Shown: positions 25,105 through 35,532, numbered from the stretch's first letter. The stretch: DNA of 64,000 nucleotides from JAGQRJ01 sp041402045 (GCA_041402045.1 JAWKSZ010000034.1:1-64000); one strand, 5' to 3'. Notes: generated from the sequence alone by a model not told the origin. Translations and numbers: made by a program.

Positions 25105-26715
25105 ATGACCGAGACCCAGCGCGCGGAGCTGCTCCTCAGGGGCGGCCACGTCTTGACCCCGGACGGCGAGGCCCAGGCGGTGGCGATCGCCGGGGGGCGG
25201 ATCGTGGCGGTGGGCGACGACCTCGACGGCTGGATCGGCCCGGAGACCGAGGTGCTCGAGCTCGAGGGCAAGCTCGTGACCCCCGGGCTCCACGACGCGC
25301 ACACCCACCTCCTGGGCGGCGCGCTCACGCGGGACCAGCTCGACCTGACCCGCTGCTGGGAGGACGAGCACCTGGCCGAGGCGGTCGCGGCGCGGATCGC
25401 CGAGCGCGGCCCCGAGGCGTGGGTCCTCGGGCGCGGCTGGGACGCGGACAAGTTCCCTGGAGGCGAGTGGCCGAGCCTGGCGAGCCTGGACGCGGTGAGC
25501 CCGGACACCCCGGTGCTCCTGCGCCGGCGCGACGGCCACGCCGCGATCGCCAACACCAAGGCCCTGCAGCTCGCGGGGATCGGCCCCGAGACCCCGGACC
25601 CCGAGGGCGGGGAGCTCCTGCGCGACGACGAGGGGAACCTGACGGGGATCCTGCTCGAGGACCCGGCGCTGGAGCTGGTGAGCGTGCACGTGGAGCGCCC
25701 GAGCGCCGAGCGCCAGGAGGCGCTCCTGGCGGTCGCGGTGCGCGAGCTCTCGGCCTACGGGATCACGTCGGTCGACGACGACCCCAGCTTCGACGACCGC
25801 CTCGAGCCCGCCGCGCGCTACACCGCGCTCTACGAGCGGGGCGAGCTGCCCTTGCGGGTGCGGATCTGGCGCAAGCTCGGCCGCGACCTGGACGCGCTGC
25901 GCGCCGAGGAGCAGGCGCTGACCGCGCCCCGGGAGCGGATCGACTACGGCCTGCTCAAGGGCTACCTGGACGGCTCCCTGGGTTCGCGCACCGCGCTCAT
26001 GCTCGAGCCGTATCACGACGCCGGGACCTACGGCGTGCAGGTGACCCCGACCGAGGTCCTGCAGGAGCGGGCCCTGGCCGCGCACCGCGCGGGCTACCAG
26101 GTCGGGCTGCACGCGATCGGCGACCACGCCGCGCGCCTGGCCCTCGAGATCTACGAGGCGATCGCCGAGGCCGAGGGCCCCGACGCCGTGCGCGAGCGCC
26201 GACACCGGATCGAGCACGCCCAGTTCTTCGCCCCCAGCGACGTCTACCGCTGCGGCGACCTGGGGGCGGTGGCCTCGGTCCAGCCGATCCACCTGGCGGA
26301 GGACATGCAGATCGCCGCCCGGCGCCTGGGGTCGGAGCGGGCCGAGCGCGGCTACCCCTGGCGCTCGCTCATGGCCGCCGGCGCCCCGCTGGCCCTGGGC
26401 ACCGACTACCCGGTCGAGGAGCTGGACCCCTGGCAGGGGATCCACTGCGCCGTGCACCGGACCTCGCCCCGGGACCCCGGCGCGGATCCGCTGGGGATCG
26501 ACGAGCGCCTGACCCTGCGCGAGGCGCTCGTGGCCTACACCCACGGGGCCGCGTTCGCGGCCCACCTCGAGCACGAGCGCGGCTCGATCGCCCCGGGCCA
26601 GCTCGCGGACCTGGCGGTGTTCGACCCGAACCCCCTGCGCCAGCACCCGGCGTTCATGCACGAGACCGCCTGCGTGCTCACGATCCTCGGCGGCGAGGTC
26701 GTGCACCGCGCCTGA
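25105..26715 (+). CDS. Amidohydrolase, YtcJ-like (Amidohydrolase_3)
   Basis: 536 residues, the usual length for the family. Metal-binding and active-site landmarks are GLHDAHTHLLGGA near 62, a YLDGSLGSRTA segment near 290, GLHAIGDHAARLAL near 333, RRHRIEHAQF near 366, and ALGTDYPVEELDPW near 430. These are the His, His and Asp ligands of the amidohydrolase TIM barrel. The N- and C-terminal strands form the composite beta-sandwich (VLTPDGEAQAVAIAGGRIVAVG; LADLAVFD). ATG at 25105 with GGAGG upstream. The family hydrolyses amide or N-formyl substrates; the actual substrate cannot be told from sequence. Confidence 0.92.
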   Translation: MTETQRAELLLRGGHVLTPDGEAQAVAIAGGRIVAVGDDLDGWIGPETEVLELEGKLVTPGLHDAHTHLLGGALTRDQLDLTRCWEDEHLAEAVAARIAERGPEAWVLGRGWDADKFPGGEWPSLASLDAVSPDTPVLLRRRDGHAAIANTKALQLAGIGPETPDPEGGELLRDDEGNLTGILLEDPALELVSVHVERPSAERQEALLAVAVRELSAYGITSVDDDPSFDDRLEPAARYTALYERGELPLRVRIWRKLGRDLDALRAEEQALTAPRERIDYGLLKGYLDGSLGSRTALMLEPYHDAGTYGVQVTPTEVLQERALAAHRAGYQVGLHAIGDHAARLALEIYEAIAEAEGPDAVRERRHRIEHAQFFAPSDVYRCGDLGAVASVQPIHLAEDMQIAARRLGSERAERGYPWRSLMAAGAPLALGTDYPVEELDPWQGIHCAVHRTSPRDPGADPLGIDERLTLREALVAYTHGAAFAAHLEHERGSIAPGQLADLAVFDPNPLRQHPAFMHETACVLTILGGEVVHRA

Positions 26716-26721
26716 TTCCCC

Positions 26722-26750
26722 TCAAGCCGCCCCCGCGCCTCGGTCGAAGA
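26722..26750 (+). promoter_or_regulatory. Sigma-28-like promoter motif before 42-residue protein
   Basis: TCAAG at 26722 and GTCGAAGAG at 26743 are 21 bp apart. The motif ends about 20 bp before the ATG at 26771. The string TCGAAGAGTCC is identical to that at 60241, before another gene. Confidence 0.5.
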
Positions 26751-26770
26751 GTCCGTAACGGGGAGACGGT

Positions 26771-26899
26771 ATGAACGGCAACGACGCGCGCACGGTGGAG
26801 GCCCTGGCTCAGAAGCTCGGTCAGGAGGTCGACTGGGAGCCCCGGATCCTGCCCCAGCCCTACCGCCCCCGCCGCCGGCGCAAGGTCGTCGGCCTGTAG
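26771..26899 (+). CDS. Small 42-residue basic protein
   Basis: A short open frame with its own promoter-like motif and a GGGGAG box 6 nt before the ATG. It begins MNGNDARTVEALAQKLGQ, is acidic in the middle (EVDWEPRILPQP), and ends in a very basic tail (YRPRRRRKVVGL). No membrane segment or known domain is present. The surrounding stretch from 26716 to 27069 holds no other gene. That the gene is real rests on the ribosome binding site and the shared promoter motif; the function is unknown. It could be a small regulatory or nucleic-acid-binding protein. Confidence 0.5.
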   Translation: MNGNDARTVEALAQKLGQEVDWEPRILPQPYRPRRRRKVVGL

Positions 26900-27069
26900 C
26901 ACCGGCCTCCGACGTTCGCGGTTGGCGAGGTCCCCCGCTCTAGGCCGTAGGGGCGCAGCTTGCCTGCGCCCATCCCACCCCCGCAGCGTCCTCGACCCGC
27001 CTGATCGACTCCGGCTGAGCTTGCACGAGACTCCAATCCTGGACACGGTGCAGGTGAGTTGGAGGTCCA

Positions 27070-27468
27070 ATGAAAGCCTACGCGGGGATCGGAGTCGGGG
27101 TCGTACTGCTGCTGGTCGGTGCGGCGGTCGCGCGGCGTGGGGGGCCCGATCCCGCGCTGCGCGTGCTCCTGGGGAGCTACGCCCTACAGCGTATGAGCCT
27201 CGGAGACGACGAGCTCGAGGACGTAGACGGGACGCTGACCATCGAGGCGACCACGATCCGCATGTCCCTCGAGGCTCCAGAGCACTCGGCGAACTTTCTC
27301 TACACGATCGAGGAGAGCGCGACTTCGGAGTTGAAGCTGAAGTTGCACACGGGACAGCTCGAGACCTGGACCGTGAAGCGGGTCGGCGCGGAGCTGGTGG
27401 TCACCGTGCACCGGGCGGCGGATCCGCGCCAACTCGTGCTCACCTGGGAACGCAGCGGGGGGCGTTGA
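27070..27468 (+). CDS. Hypothetical membrane-anchored protein
   Basis: 132 residues. The N-terminus is one hydrophobic helix (GIGVGVVLLLVGAAVA) that may be a signal anchor. The rest looks like a small beta-barrel: GTLTIEATTIRMSLEAP, then ANFLYTIEESATSELKLKL, then WTVKRVGAELVVTVHRA, arranged as alternating strands. That arrangement recalls lipocalin-like proteins, but no signature was found. GTTGGAGGTCC precedes the ATG. The next gene starts 4 bp after its stop, so the two form a pair. Confidence 0.65.
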   Translation: MKAYAGIGVGVVLLLVGAAVARRGGPDPALRVLLGSYALQRMSLGDDELEDVDGTLTIEATTIRMSLEAPEHSANFLYTIEESATSELKLKLHTGQLETWTVKRVGAELVVTVHRAADPRQLVLTWERSGGR

Positions 27469-27471
27469 GCC

Positions 27472-27780
27472 ATGGACGCCGTGATCGTGGTGGGAGTGTT
27501 GGCGATCGTGATCCCGCTCTACGCGCTGGCGGTGCACCTCGCGATCCGGATCGTGGCGCCGCACAACCCGCTGAACGTGCTCCCCGACGCCCTCCCCACG
27601 CTCCTGATCATGGTCGTGCTCAGCGGTCTCCCCTGCCTGGGCTGGGGCGGGTTCGTGCTGCTCGGCGAGGCCCACTTCCAGCTCGAGCGGCGCCAGGCCG
27701 TGGTCGTGTTCTGCGCCTACTTCTTGCTGCTGATCCCCGTGTTCCTCGCGATCGAACACCTCGGCGCCGCTCCTCGCTGA
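27472..27780 (+). CDS. Small three-helix membrane protein
   Basis: 102 residues with three hydrophobic segments: VIVVGVLAIVIPLYALAVHL, LLIMVVLSGLPCLGWGGFVL and VVFCAYFLLLIPVFLAI. It is not recognised. It is coupled to the preceding gene by 4-bp spacing and followed by a strong terminator hairpin, so the operon ends here. Confidence 0.65.
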   Translation: MDAVIVVGVLAIVIPLYALAVHLAIRIVAPHNPLNVLPDALPTLLIMVVLSGLPCLGWGGFVLLGEAHFQLERRQAVVVFCAYFLLLIPVFLAIEHLGAAPR

Positions 27781-27805
27781 GCTTCCCTCGGCGCGGCCGT
27801 ACGCG

Positions 27806-27840
27806 CACAGGGCGCGCGGAGCGGATCCGCGCGCCCTGTG
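27806..27840. terminator. Bidirectional hairpin terminator
   Basis: A perfect 15-bp inverted repeat (27806-27820 with 27826-27840) around a 5-nt loop. It lies in the 79-bp gap between two convergent genes and probably serves both. No U tract follows. Confidence 0.75.
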
Positions 27841-27859
27841 AGCGGGGCAGCCGGGGCCG

Positions 27860-30148
27860 TCAGGCAGCGGCGGTCGCGAGCTGGCGGTCGTCCGCTGGGG
27901 CGGGCTCGGCGACGTAGGAGCGCCCGGTGAGCAGCCCCAGGGCGAACCAGATCAGGTTGGCCACGCCGAACAGGAACACCGTGTCCCCCACGATCCGCAG
28001 CCAGCGCAGGGTCTCCATGAACGGCTGCTGCAGGAGCTCGGCCGAGCGCGCGTACCACAGCCCGGTCTCCACGCTGGCGACGGTCTGCACGATCCCGACC
28101 GGGAGCAGGCTGAGCGCGATCATGAGCGCGAGCCCGACGTTCATGCCCCAGAAGGCCAGGCGCAAGGAGCCGTCGCGCCACTCGCGCTCGGGCGCCAGCC
28201 GGCGCAGGACCACGAGCACCAGGCCCAGGGACAGGAGCCCGTAGACGCCGAACAGGGCGGCGTGGCCGTGCACGGGGGTCGTGTTCAGGCCCTGCATGTA
28301 GTAGAGCGCCAGCGGGGGGTTGATCAGGAACCCGAACAGGCCCGCGCCCACCAGGTTCCAGAAGGCCACCGCCACGAAGAAGGTCAACGGCCAGCGGTAG
28401 CGGCGCATCCAGGGCGCCATGCGGCCCATGCGCAGGGTCTGGTAGGCCTCGTGCCCGATCAGGACCAGGGGCACGACCTCCAGCGCGCTGAAGGTGGCGC
28501 CGACCGCCATGATCGAGACCGGCGTCCCGCTGAAGTAGAGGTGGTGGAAGGTGCCCGGGATCCCGCCCAGCAGGAACAGCGCGGCGCTGGCCAGGACGGC
28601 GCGAGCGCCGTTCCCCGCCCGGATCAGCCCGAGCTGCGAGAACAGGAACGCCAGGGAGACGGTGGCGAACACCTCCATGAAGCCCTCGACCCACAGGTGC
28701 ACCACCCACCAGCGCCAGTACTCGGCGACCGAGAGGTGCGTGCGCGCGCCATACAGGAGCCCCGCCCCGTAGAACAGCCCGATCGCGGCCGACGAGCCCG
28801 CGAACAAGAGCACGAGCTGGCGGCGTCCGTCGGTGCGGGTCAGGGCTGGCCACAGCCCGCGGAGCATGAGCACCAGCCACAGGCCCAGGCCGCCGAACAG
28901 GAGGAGTTGCCAGAACCGGCCCAGCTCGACGTATTCGTAGCCCTGGTGCCCGAACCAGAACCCGGCGTCGAGGCCGAGGTGCTGGTGGATCGAGACCCAC
29001 TCCCCGGCCAAGGAGCCCACGACCACGAGCAGCAGCGCGCCGAACAGCACGTTCACGCCCAGCCGCTGGTAGCGAGGTTCGCGGCCCCCGACCAGGGGCG
29101 CCAGGAACAGGCCCGCGGCGAGGAAGGAGGTCGCGATCCAGAACAGCGCGGTCTGAATGTGCCAGGTGCGGGTCACCGAGTACGGCAGCCACTCGGCCAG
29201 CGGGAGCCCGAAGAACGCGTCGCCCTCCACGGTGTAGTGCGCGGTCAACGCCCCGAGCAGGACCTGGACCACGAACAGCGCCAGGACCACCGCGCAGTAC
29301 TTGCCCACCGCGCGCATGGACGGGGTGAGCTGGACCCGATCCAGGGGGTCCGTCGCGGGCGGGGTGGGGTCGTCCTCGGCGTGCGGGCGATGCGCGCGCC
29401 ACCACACCAAGCCGCCGATCGCGCCCAGGAGCAGGAACACGCTGAACAGGGACCACACCACGCTGGCGCTGGTGGGGGCGTTGCCGACCAGGGGCTCGTG
29501 GGGCCAGTCGTTGGTGTAGGACACGTCGCTGTCCAGGCGCTCGGCGGCGCAGGCCCAGGACGTCCAGAAGAAGAAGTGGCCGAGGGCCTCGAGCCGGGCG
29601 GGGTCCTCGAGGGTCCGCGCGCGGAGCGCGTAGTCCTCGCGCAGCTCGGCCAGGGCCGGGTCGCCGCCGAACAGCTGGGTGTAATGCGCGGCGGTCTCCT
29701 GGAGCGCCGCGGCGCGGTCGGCGCCGAGGGTCAGGTCGCCCGTCGCGGGGTCGTAGCGATTCTCGCGCATGACCCCGCGCAGCCGCTCGCGCAGCCCGGC
29801 CTGGGCCTCGGCGTGCAGGGTGGCGTAGGCGGCCCCGTGTTCGCGCTGGCTCCAGCGCTCCAGCAGGGCCAGACACTCGCGGTGCAGCCAGTCCGCGGAC
29901 CAGTCCGGCGCCTGATAGGCGCCGTGGCCCCAGATCGAGCCCACCTGTTGCCCGCCCAGGCTCTGCCAGACTTGCTGGCCGTCGAGGATCGTGTCGGCGG
30001 TGGCCAGCACCTGCCCGTCCTCGGTCACGATCCGCTGGGGGATCGGCGGGGCTTGGCGGTAGATCTCCCGGCCGAGGAGGCCGAGGAGGAGGAAGGTCCC
30101 CAGGAGGACCGCGCCCAGGATCCACCAGGGCTTGGAAGAGGTCAGCAT
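27860..30148 (-). CDS. norZ: Quinol-dependent nitric oxide reductase (qNOR)
   Basis: 762 residues, the normal length for single-subunit NO reductase, which reduces NO to N2O with electrons from quinol. The N-terminal periplasmic part has the family pattern IYRQAPPIP, DTILDGQQVWQSLGGQQVGS and IWGHGAYQAPDWSADWLHRE. The remainder is a heme-copper-oxidase-like core of about 12-14 helices, with conserved His and Glu residues in HLWVEGFMEVFATVSLAF and GTFHHLYFSGTP. ATG at 30148 follows AAGGAG. It lies 23 bp after ric on the same strand and opposite norR. Confidence 0.95.
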   Translation of the reverse strand: MLTSSKPWWILGAVLLGTFLLLGLLGREIYRQAPPIPQRIVTEDGQVLATADTILDGQQVWQSLGGQQVGSIWGHGAYQAPDWSADWLHRECLALLERWSQREHGAAYATLHAEAQAGLRERLRGVMRENRYDPATGDLTLGADRAAALQETAAHYTQLFGGDPALAELREDYALRARTLEDPARLEALGHFFFWTSWACAAERLDSDVSYTNDWPHEPLVGNAPTSASVVWSLFSVFLLLGAIGGLVWWRAHRPHAEDDPTPPATDPLDRVQLTPSMRAVGKYCAVVLALFVVQVLLGALTAHYTVEGDAFFGLPLAEWLPYSVTRTWHIQTALFWIATSFLAAGLFLAPLVGGREPRYQRLGVNVLFGALLLVVVGSLAGEWVSIHQHLGLDAGFWFGHQGYEYVELGRFWQLLLFGGLGLWLVLMLRGLWPALTRTDGRRQLVLLFAGSSAAIGLFYGAGLLYGARTHLSVAEYWRWWVVHLWVEGFMEVFATVSLAFLFSQLGLIRAGNGARAVLASAALFLLGGIPGTFHHLYFSGTPVSIMAVGATFSALEVVPLVLIGHEAYQTLRMGRMAPWMRRYRWPLTFFVAVAFWNLVGAGLFGFLINPPLALYYMQGLNTTPVHGHAALFGVYGLLSLGLVLVVLRRLAPEREWRDGSLRLAFWGMNVGLALMIALSLLPVGIVQTVASVETGLWYARSAELLQQPFMETLRWLRIVGDTVFLFGVANLIWFALGLLTGRSYVAEPAPADDRQLATAAA

Positions 30149-30171
30149 GTCGTCTCCTTGGCTGTTCGGCG

Positions 30172-30843
30172 TCAGCGCCCCAGGGCGCGCGGGAACAGGA
30201 CGTTGTTCTCGAGGTGAACGTGATCCATGAGGTCGCGCTCGAGCTGCGCCCGCCGCTGGTAGCGCGCGCGCCAGGTGGTGCATGCGTGGCGCGGGGCGAC
30301 GAGGTCGTCGGTGAGCGCGCGGATCCGCCGCAGGTCGCTGGCGTGTTCCTCGTGCTCCTGCTCCATGGAACGGATCGGGCCGAGGGCTCCCAGCGCCTGA
30401 CCGGAGCGCAGGAGGGGAAACAGGACCTGCTCCTCGTTGCGCATGTGGAACTCGACGCTCTCGTTCATGGCGTCGAGGTGGGCCGCCAGACCGCGGGGGA
30501 CGCCGAGGCGCGCCGCGTGAACGCGCTCGACCTTGCGCGCCATGTCGGCGAGCTCGGGGAGCTCCGCGCGCAGGGGCGCGTGGTAGCGGGTGAGGATGTG
30601 CTCGATCAACTCGGGCAGCGGGCGCTCGCACCAGGTCACGTCGTTCGGCTGCGCCGCCTCAGCGTCGAGCTCCCTCAGGAGCGCGTGGGCGTCGAGGCCA
30701 GCCGCGGCGCAGGCCTCGTGCAGGCTGCGACGTCCGCCGCAGCAGAAGTCCAAGCCGTGGCGGTGGAACACGCGGCTCGCGGCGGGGATCCGCGCCGCGA
30801 AGGTGGCGAGCGGGAGGGAGGGATCGTGCAGGGTCGGTGCCAT
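30172..30843 (-). CDS. ric: Iron-sulfur cluster repair di-iron protein (RIC/ScdA/YtfE)
   Basis: 223 residues. The N-terminal ScdA domain has FHRHGLDFCCGGRRSL with the conserved Cys pair. The hemerythrin-like C-terminal domain provides the di-iron ligands: HILTRYHAPLR, FHMRNEEQVLFPLL, MEQEHEEHASDLRRIR and LMDHVHLENNVLFPRAL. By family it repairs iron-sulfur clusters damaged by NO or oxidative stress. It is the first gene of a ric-norZ pair transcribed divergently from norR, which fits an NO-stress operon. Confidence 0.95.
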   Translation of the reverse strand: MAPTLHDPSLPLATFAARIPAASRVFHRHGLDFCCGGRRSLHEACAAAGLDAHALLRELDAEAAQPNDVTWCERPLPELIEHILTRYHAPLRAELPELADMARKVERVHAARLGVPRGLAAHLDAMNESVEFHMRNEEQVLFPLLRSGQALGALGPIRSMEQEHEEHASDLRRIRALTDDLVAPRHACTTWRARYQRRAQLERDLMDHVHLENNVLFPRALGR

Positions 30844-30950
30844 GGGGCCTCCTCGGGGTTCGAGGGACCCTTAGCGAGCTCGAGGCCGACGGTGGAGGTT
30901 AGGCTCAGGAAGGGCTTATGAAAGCGCGTTGTGTTGGGAATAACCCTCAG

Positions 30951-30971
30951 GTGTTGCTAATCTGACAACAC
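30951..30971. promoter_or_regulatory. Inverted-repeat operator in ric/norR intergenic region
   Basis: GTGTTG (30951-30956) and CAACAC (30966-30971) form a perfect inverted repeat with a 9-bp spacer. A third GTGTTG lies at 30931, 20 bp upstream. A -10-like TAATCT (30958-30963) sits inside the repeat, and the norR ATG follows 4 bp after it. The layout suits autoregulation of norR and activation of ric-norZ. Confidence 0.5.
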
Positions 30972-30974
30972 GTT

Positions 30975-32552
<1,578 letters not shown>

Positions 32553-32569
32553 GGGCGACGCCCGGGCCG

Positions 32570-32594
32570 GGCGCCGTCCGCGGGGGACGACGCC
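32570..32594. terminator. Bidirectional hairpin terminator
   Basis: A 10-bp stem with one mismatch (32570-32579 with 32585-32594) and a GC-rich 5-nt loop. It sits between the convergent norR and WGR genes. An outer pair CCTGAGGG/CCCTCAGG at 32549-32556 and 32604-32611 overlaps both stop codons and could extend the stem. Confidence 0.6.
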
Positions 32595-32606
32595 CAGCCC
32601 GAGCCC

Positions 32607-35474
32607 TCAGGTGTACTGCCAGAGCGCGACGGCCTGCTTCTTCGTGGGGTGCGCGAACACGTAGAGCGTGCCCATGACGTGCTCGAGGGGCAGGATCCCG
32701 CGGTCGGCGTCGAGCTGCGCCGCCAGGCTGAAGCGCGCGCCCTTGGCGTCGGTCGGGGTCTCGTCCTGCTGCAGCCACGCCGGCAGCCCGCCCAGGGTCG
32801 AGGGGCGCTCGCTGCTGCCCTGCTCCGCGTGCCAGCGCTCCAGGCGCTCGGCGAGGGCCGGGTCCGCCGCCTCCAGGCCGTCGCACAGCGCGGGGTCGAG
32901 GCGGGTGACCTCGGCGCCGTAGTCGAGGAAGCGCTGGGGCAAGAGCGTCGCCTGCTCCGGCGGCGCCGTGGGCGTCGCCACGAACGCCTTGCCTTCGAGG
33001 GGGATCGCCACGGGCTCGTCCTCCATGGCGCGGTCCCCCGGCGCGACGAACACCGCCACCCCGGCGATCTTGCAGCCGTTGGCGGGGACGGTGCCCACGT
33101 GGGTCCAGGGCGTGCCGTCCGGGTCTTGGGGCCAGCGGTCGCGAGGGAGGGCGGCCGCGGGCGCGCCGCCCAGGCGATACACGCTCTCCTTCGCCGTGAA
33201 GGCGACCTCGAACGACGCCTCGCCCAGGCGCAGGCGGATCCCGCCGTCGCTCAAGGCCTCCGCGTCCTGGTAGCCCTTGGCGCGCTTTTTCTCGGCCTGC
33301 TTGGCGAGTTCGGCCGTCGGATCCTTGCAGCGCTTGCGGGTCTCGCTCGCCTCGCCGCGCGCGACCTTGCTCAGCAGGCCCCAGCGGGTCACGACCTCGT
33401 CCCCCTCCACGTCGCCGAACCAGGCCTTCCCGCCGGTCTCGTCCATGACGTAGAGCCGCACCGCGGTCGCCGCGCTGGGCGCGGGCGCGCCCTTCGCGGG
33501 CTCGCCCTTGGCGGGCTTGCCCTTCGCGGGCTTCGAGGCCTTGGCCGGGGTCGGCGCCGCGCGCTCAGGGCCGGGGCTGCGCGGACCGAGCTCCTGCGCC
33601 AGCTCGAGGTACGGCTCCAGGTCGAGGGTGAACCAGGTGCTCCCGTCGTCCCGCAGGTGCGCGCTCAGCCGGCGGCGGGTGGGGTCGGCGACGACCGCCT
33701 CGGCCATGAGCTGGCGGTGGTAGGTGTTGCGGCTGGGGTCCAGCGCAATGTCCGGGTGCGGGGCGGCGTCGCCGAGCGCGGTGCAGCCGGCCCAGTCGAA
33801 GCGCGAGACGGTGCCCAGGCGCTTGTCGAAGAGCAGGATCTCCTGGGTGCTCGGGTCGACGTAGGCGTGGCGCTTGGGGCTGCCCAGCTCGCGGTAGCCG
33901 GGCACGACGTGGGGCACCCACACGTCGCCCTCGAGCCGGGAGACGTCCTCGTAGCCGAAGCGCAGGAGCGCCCCGTCCAGGGGGTCGAGCACGCAGAACG
34001 GGTCGACGTAGATGTCGTCCTTGCGCCCGTGGGCGAAGTCCGCGGGCTTGGGCGAGCTCGCCTTGAGCTGGCGCCAGGTGTCGCCCTCGAGCACGAAGGT
34101 GTGGTTCGAGGCGCGGCCCTTGATCTCGCCGCCCCAGGCGAGGAAGGCCGCTCGAGCCGGGTCCCAGGCCACGACGAAGTCCGCGCGATCCTTGAAGGCC
34201 TCGGTCTGCACCGGGGCCACGACGGTCCAGGCTCCGTCGTCGAAGCGGTGCACGTTGCCCCGGCTGCCGAAGGCGTGGAGCCGCCCCTCGGGGTCCAGGG
34301 CCAGGGCCTGGGGGCAGCGCCCCGCGTCTCCCGCGGCGTCCCAGGCGGCGTAGCCCGCCTCCTCGCTCAGCAGCCGGGTGTACGTCGCGTCGGGGCGCAC
34401 GTGGAGCACCTGCAGCCCGGGGGAGTTGTGGGCCACCCACGCGCCGCCGCGTCCGTCGGAGATCGCGAGCACACCGGAGCCCGCGTCGAAGGGGCTCTTG
34501 GTCTTGACCTGGCCCAGCGGGCGCCAGGCCTCGCTCTGAGGCGCGAGCTCCCAGAACAGCCCGGAGCGGTAGGGGGTCGCAGCGCCCGGGACGTTGTGGG
34601 TCCCGGGGCCGACGAGCACGGCGCCCTCCGGGGTCGCCGCCGCGTACGACGCGGCGAGGGTCGGCAGGCCGGCGCCCAGGGACACCGGCACCCAGGCGTC
34701 GCCCTCGAGGCGGTAGCTGCCGAACTCGCCGCCGAGGAGCAGGACCGCGCCGTGCTCGGGGTGGGTCACGGTGGCGAACAGGCGGTCCGGGAAGGAGCCG
34801 TAGGTGCCCTGCACCGGCTCGGGCAGGCGGCCGACCTGGGACCCGTCCCAGGTGTGCAGCTCGAGGTCGAGGTCGTCGTTGACCACCGCGAACACCAGGC
34901 GCTCCCCGCGGGGGTCGTAGACCGCGTGGCGGTCGTTGTCCTCGCGCCACTCGCCGGGGGCCGGCGAGTCGGCGACCCGAGTCCAAGTGCCCTGGGGGTC
35001 GAGCTCCCAGATCCCTTGGCGGCAGAACAGGACGGTGCGCTCGCGCCCGGGGTCGTAGCCGAAGGTCCCCTCGGGCGCGCCGAAGCCCTCCGTCTCGAGC
35101 TGGGGCACGTCGCCCGAGGTCTCGAGCACGCGCGCGGCCTCGGTCGAGACCGTGACCCCGAGCGGGGCGCCGTCGGCGATCGTCCAGAGCACGACCGCGC
35201 CGCGGGCGGTGTCGTAGTGCCCCTGCCACAGGCCCTCGGTGCTGGCTTGGATCGGCTGACCCAGGGGCCCCTCCCACGCGCCGGCGCGGTAGCGCCAGGC
35301 CTCGCCGATCTGGTGGTAGCCGGTCACGCGGACGTAGACGATCGCGTCCTCCCGCGGGTCGAACACCAGGGCGTAGCTGCTGGGCGAGACCGCCTCGGGG
35401 ACGGGGGGGGTCACGGTGCGCTCGGCGCCTTGGCGGGTCCAGGTCTGGACATAGGAGGTGGGGGTCGAGGTCAT
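32607..35474 (-). CDS. Beta-propeller / WGR / DUF1963-like fusion protein
   Basis: 955 residues. Residues 1-640 read as repeated beta-propeller blades (YALVFDPREDAIVYVRVTG, HAVYDPRGERLVFAVVND, PFCVLDPLDGALLRFGYED). A low-complexity Lys/Ala/Pro linker with several AKG repeats follows. Next is a WGR domain with RLYVMDETGGKAWFGDVEG and TRWGLL, a module often found with nucleic-acid enzymes. The last 200 residues resemble DUF1963/YwqG (GGLPAWLQQDETP, LAAQLDADRGILPL). There is no signal peptide. ATG at 35474 is chosen over an upstream start because of GGAAGG before it. The combination is unusual and its role unknown. Confidence 0.82.
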   Translation of the reverse strand: MTSTPTSYVQTWTRQGAERTVTPPVPEAVSPSSYALVFDPREDAIVYVRVTGYHQIGEAWRYRAGAWEGPLGQPIQASTEGLWQGHYDTARGAVVLWTIADGAPLGVTVSTEAARVLETSGDVPQLETEGFGAPEGTFGYDPGRERTVLFCRQGIWELDPQGTWTRVADSPAPGEWREDNDRHAVYDPRGERLVFAVVNDDLDLELHTWDGSQVGRLPEPVQGTYGSFPDRLFATVTHPEHGAVLLLGGEFGSYRLEGDAWVPVSLGAGLPTLAASYAAATPEGAVLVGPGTHNVPGAATPYRSGLFWELAPQSEAWRPLGQVKTKSPFDAGSGVLAISDGRGGAWVAHNSPGLQVLHVRPDATYTRLLSEEAGYAAWDAAGDAGRCPQALALDPEGRLHAFGSRGNVHRFDDGAWTVVAPVQTEAFKDRADFVVAWDPARAAFLAWGGEIKGRASNHTFVLEGDTWRQLKASSPKPADFAHGRKDDIYVDPFCVLDPLDGALLRFGYEDVSRLEGDVWVPHVVPGYRELGSPKRHAYVDPSTQEILLFDKRLGTVSRFDWAGCTALGDAAPHPDIALDPSRNTYHRQLMAEAVVADPTRRRLSAHLRDDGSTWFTLDLEPYLELAQELGPRSPGPERAAPTPAKASKPAKGKPAKGEPAKGAPAPSAATAVRLYVMDETGGKAWFGDVEGDEVVTRWGLLSKVARGEASETRKRCKDPTAELAKQAEKKRAKGYQDAEALSDGGIRLRLGEASFEVAFTAKESVYRLGGAPAAALPRDRWPQDPDGTPWTHVGTVPANGCKIAGVAVFVAPGDRAMEDEPVAIPLEGKAFVATPTAPPEQATLLPQRFLDYGAEVTRLDPALCDGLEAADPALAERLERWHAEQGSSERPSTLGGLPAWLQQDETPTDAKGARFSLAAQLDADRGILPLEHVMGTLYVFAHPTKKQAVALWQYT

Positions 35475-35508
35475 GCTGGAGGTCCTTCCTTCGTTCCGCG
35501 GAGGTGCT

Positions 35509-35532
35509 TTACACGTGCCGGGCCGCGTGTAA
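35509..35532. promoter_or_regulatory. Palindromic operator candidate upstream of WGR gene
   Basis: TTACACG (35509-35515) and CGTGTAA (35526-35532) form a perfect inverted repeat with a 10-bp spacer, centred about 45 bp before the ATG at 35474. Size and position suit a dimeric repressor site. No matching regulator was identified. Confidence 0.45.

Noticed and set aside
22020..25559. 1179-codon minus-strand open frame
   Set aside because: Opposite the exported and zinc-ribbon proteins and the amidohydrolase start; repetitive composition, no domain.
30844..30950. Sigma-54 promoter for ric-norZ
   Set aside because: Only a poor GG-N10-GC match was seen on the minus strand; the consensus TGGCAC and TTGCA boxes are absent, so it is not annotated.
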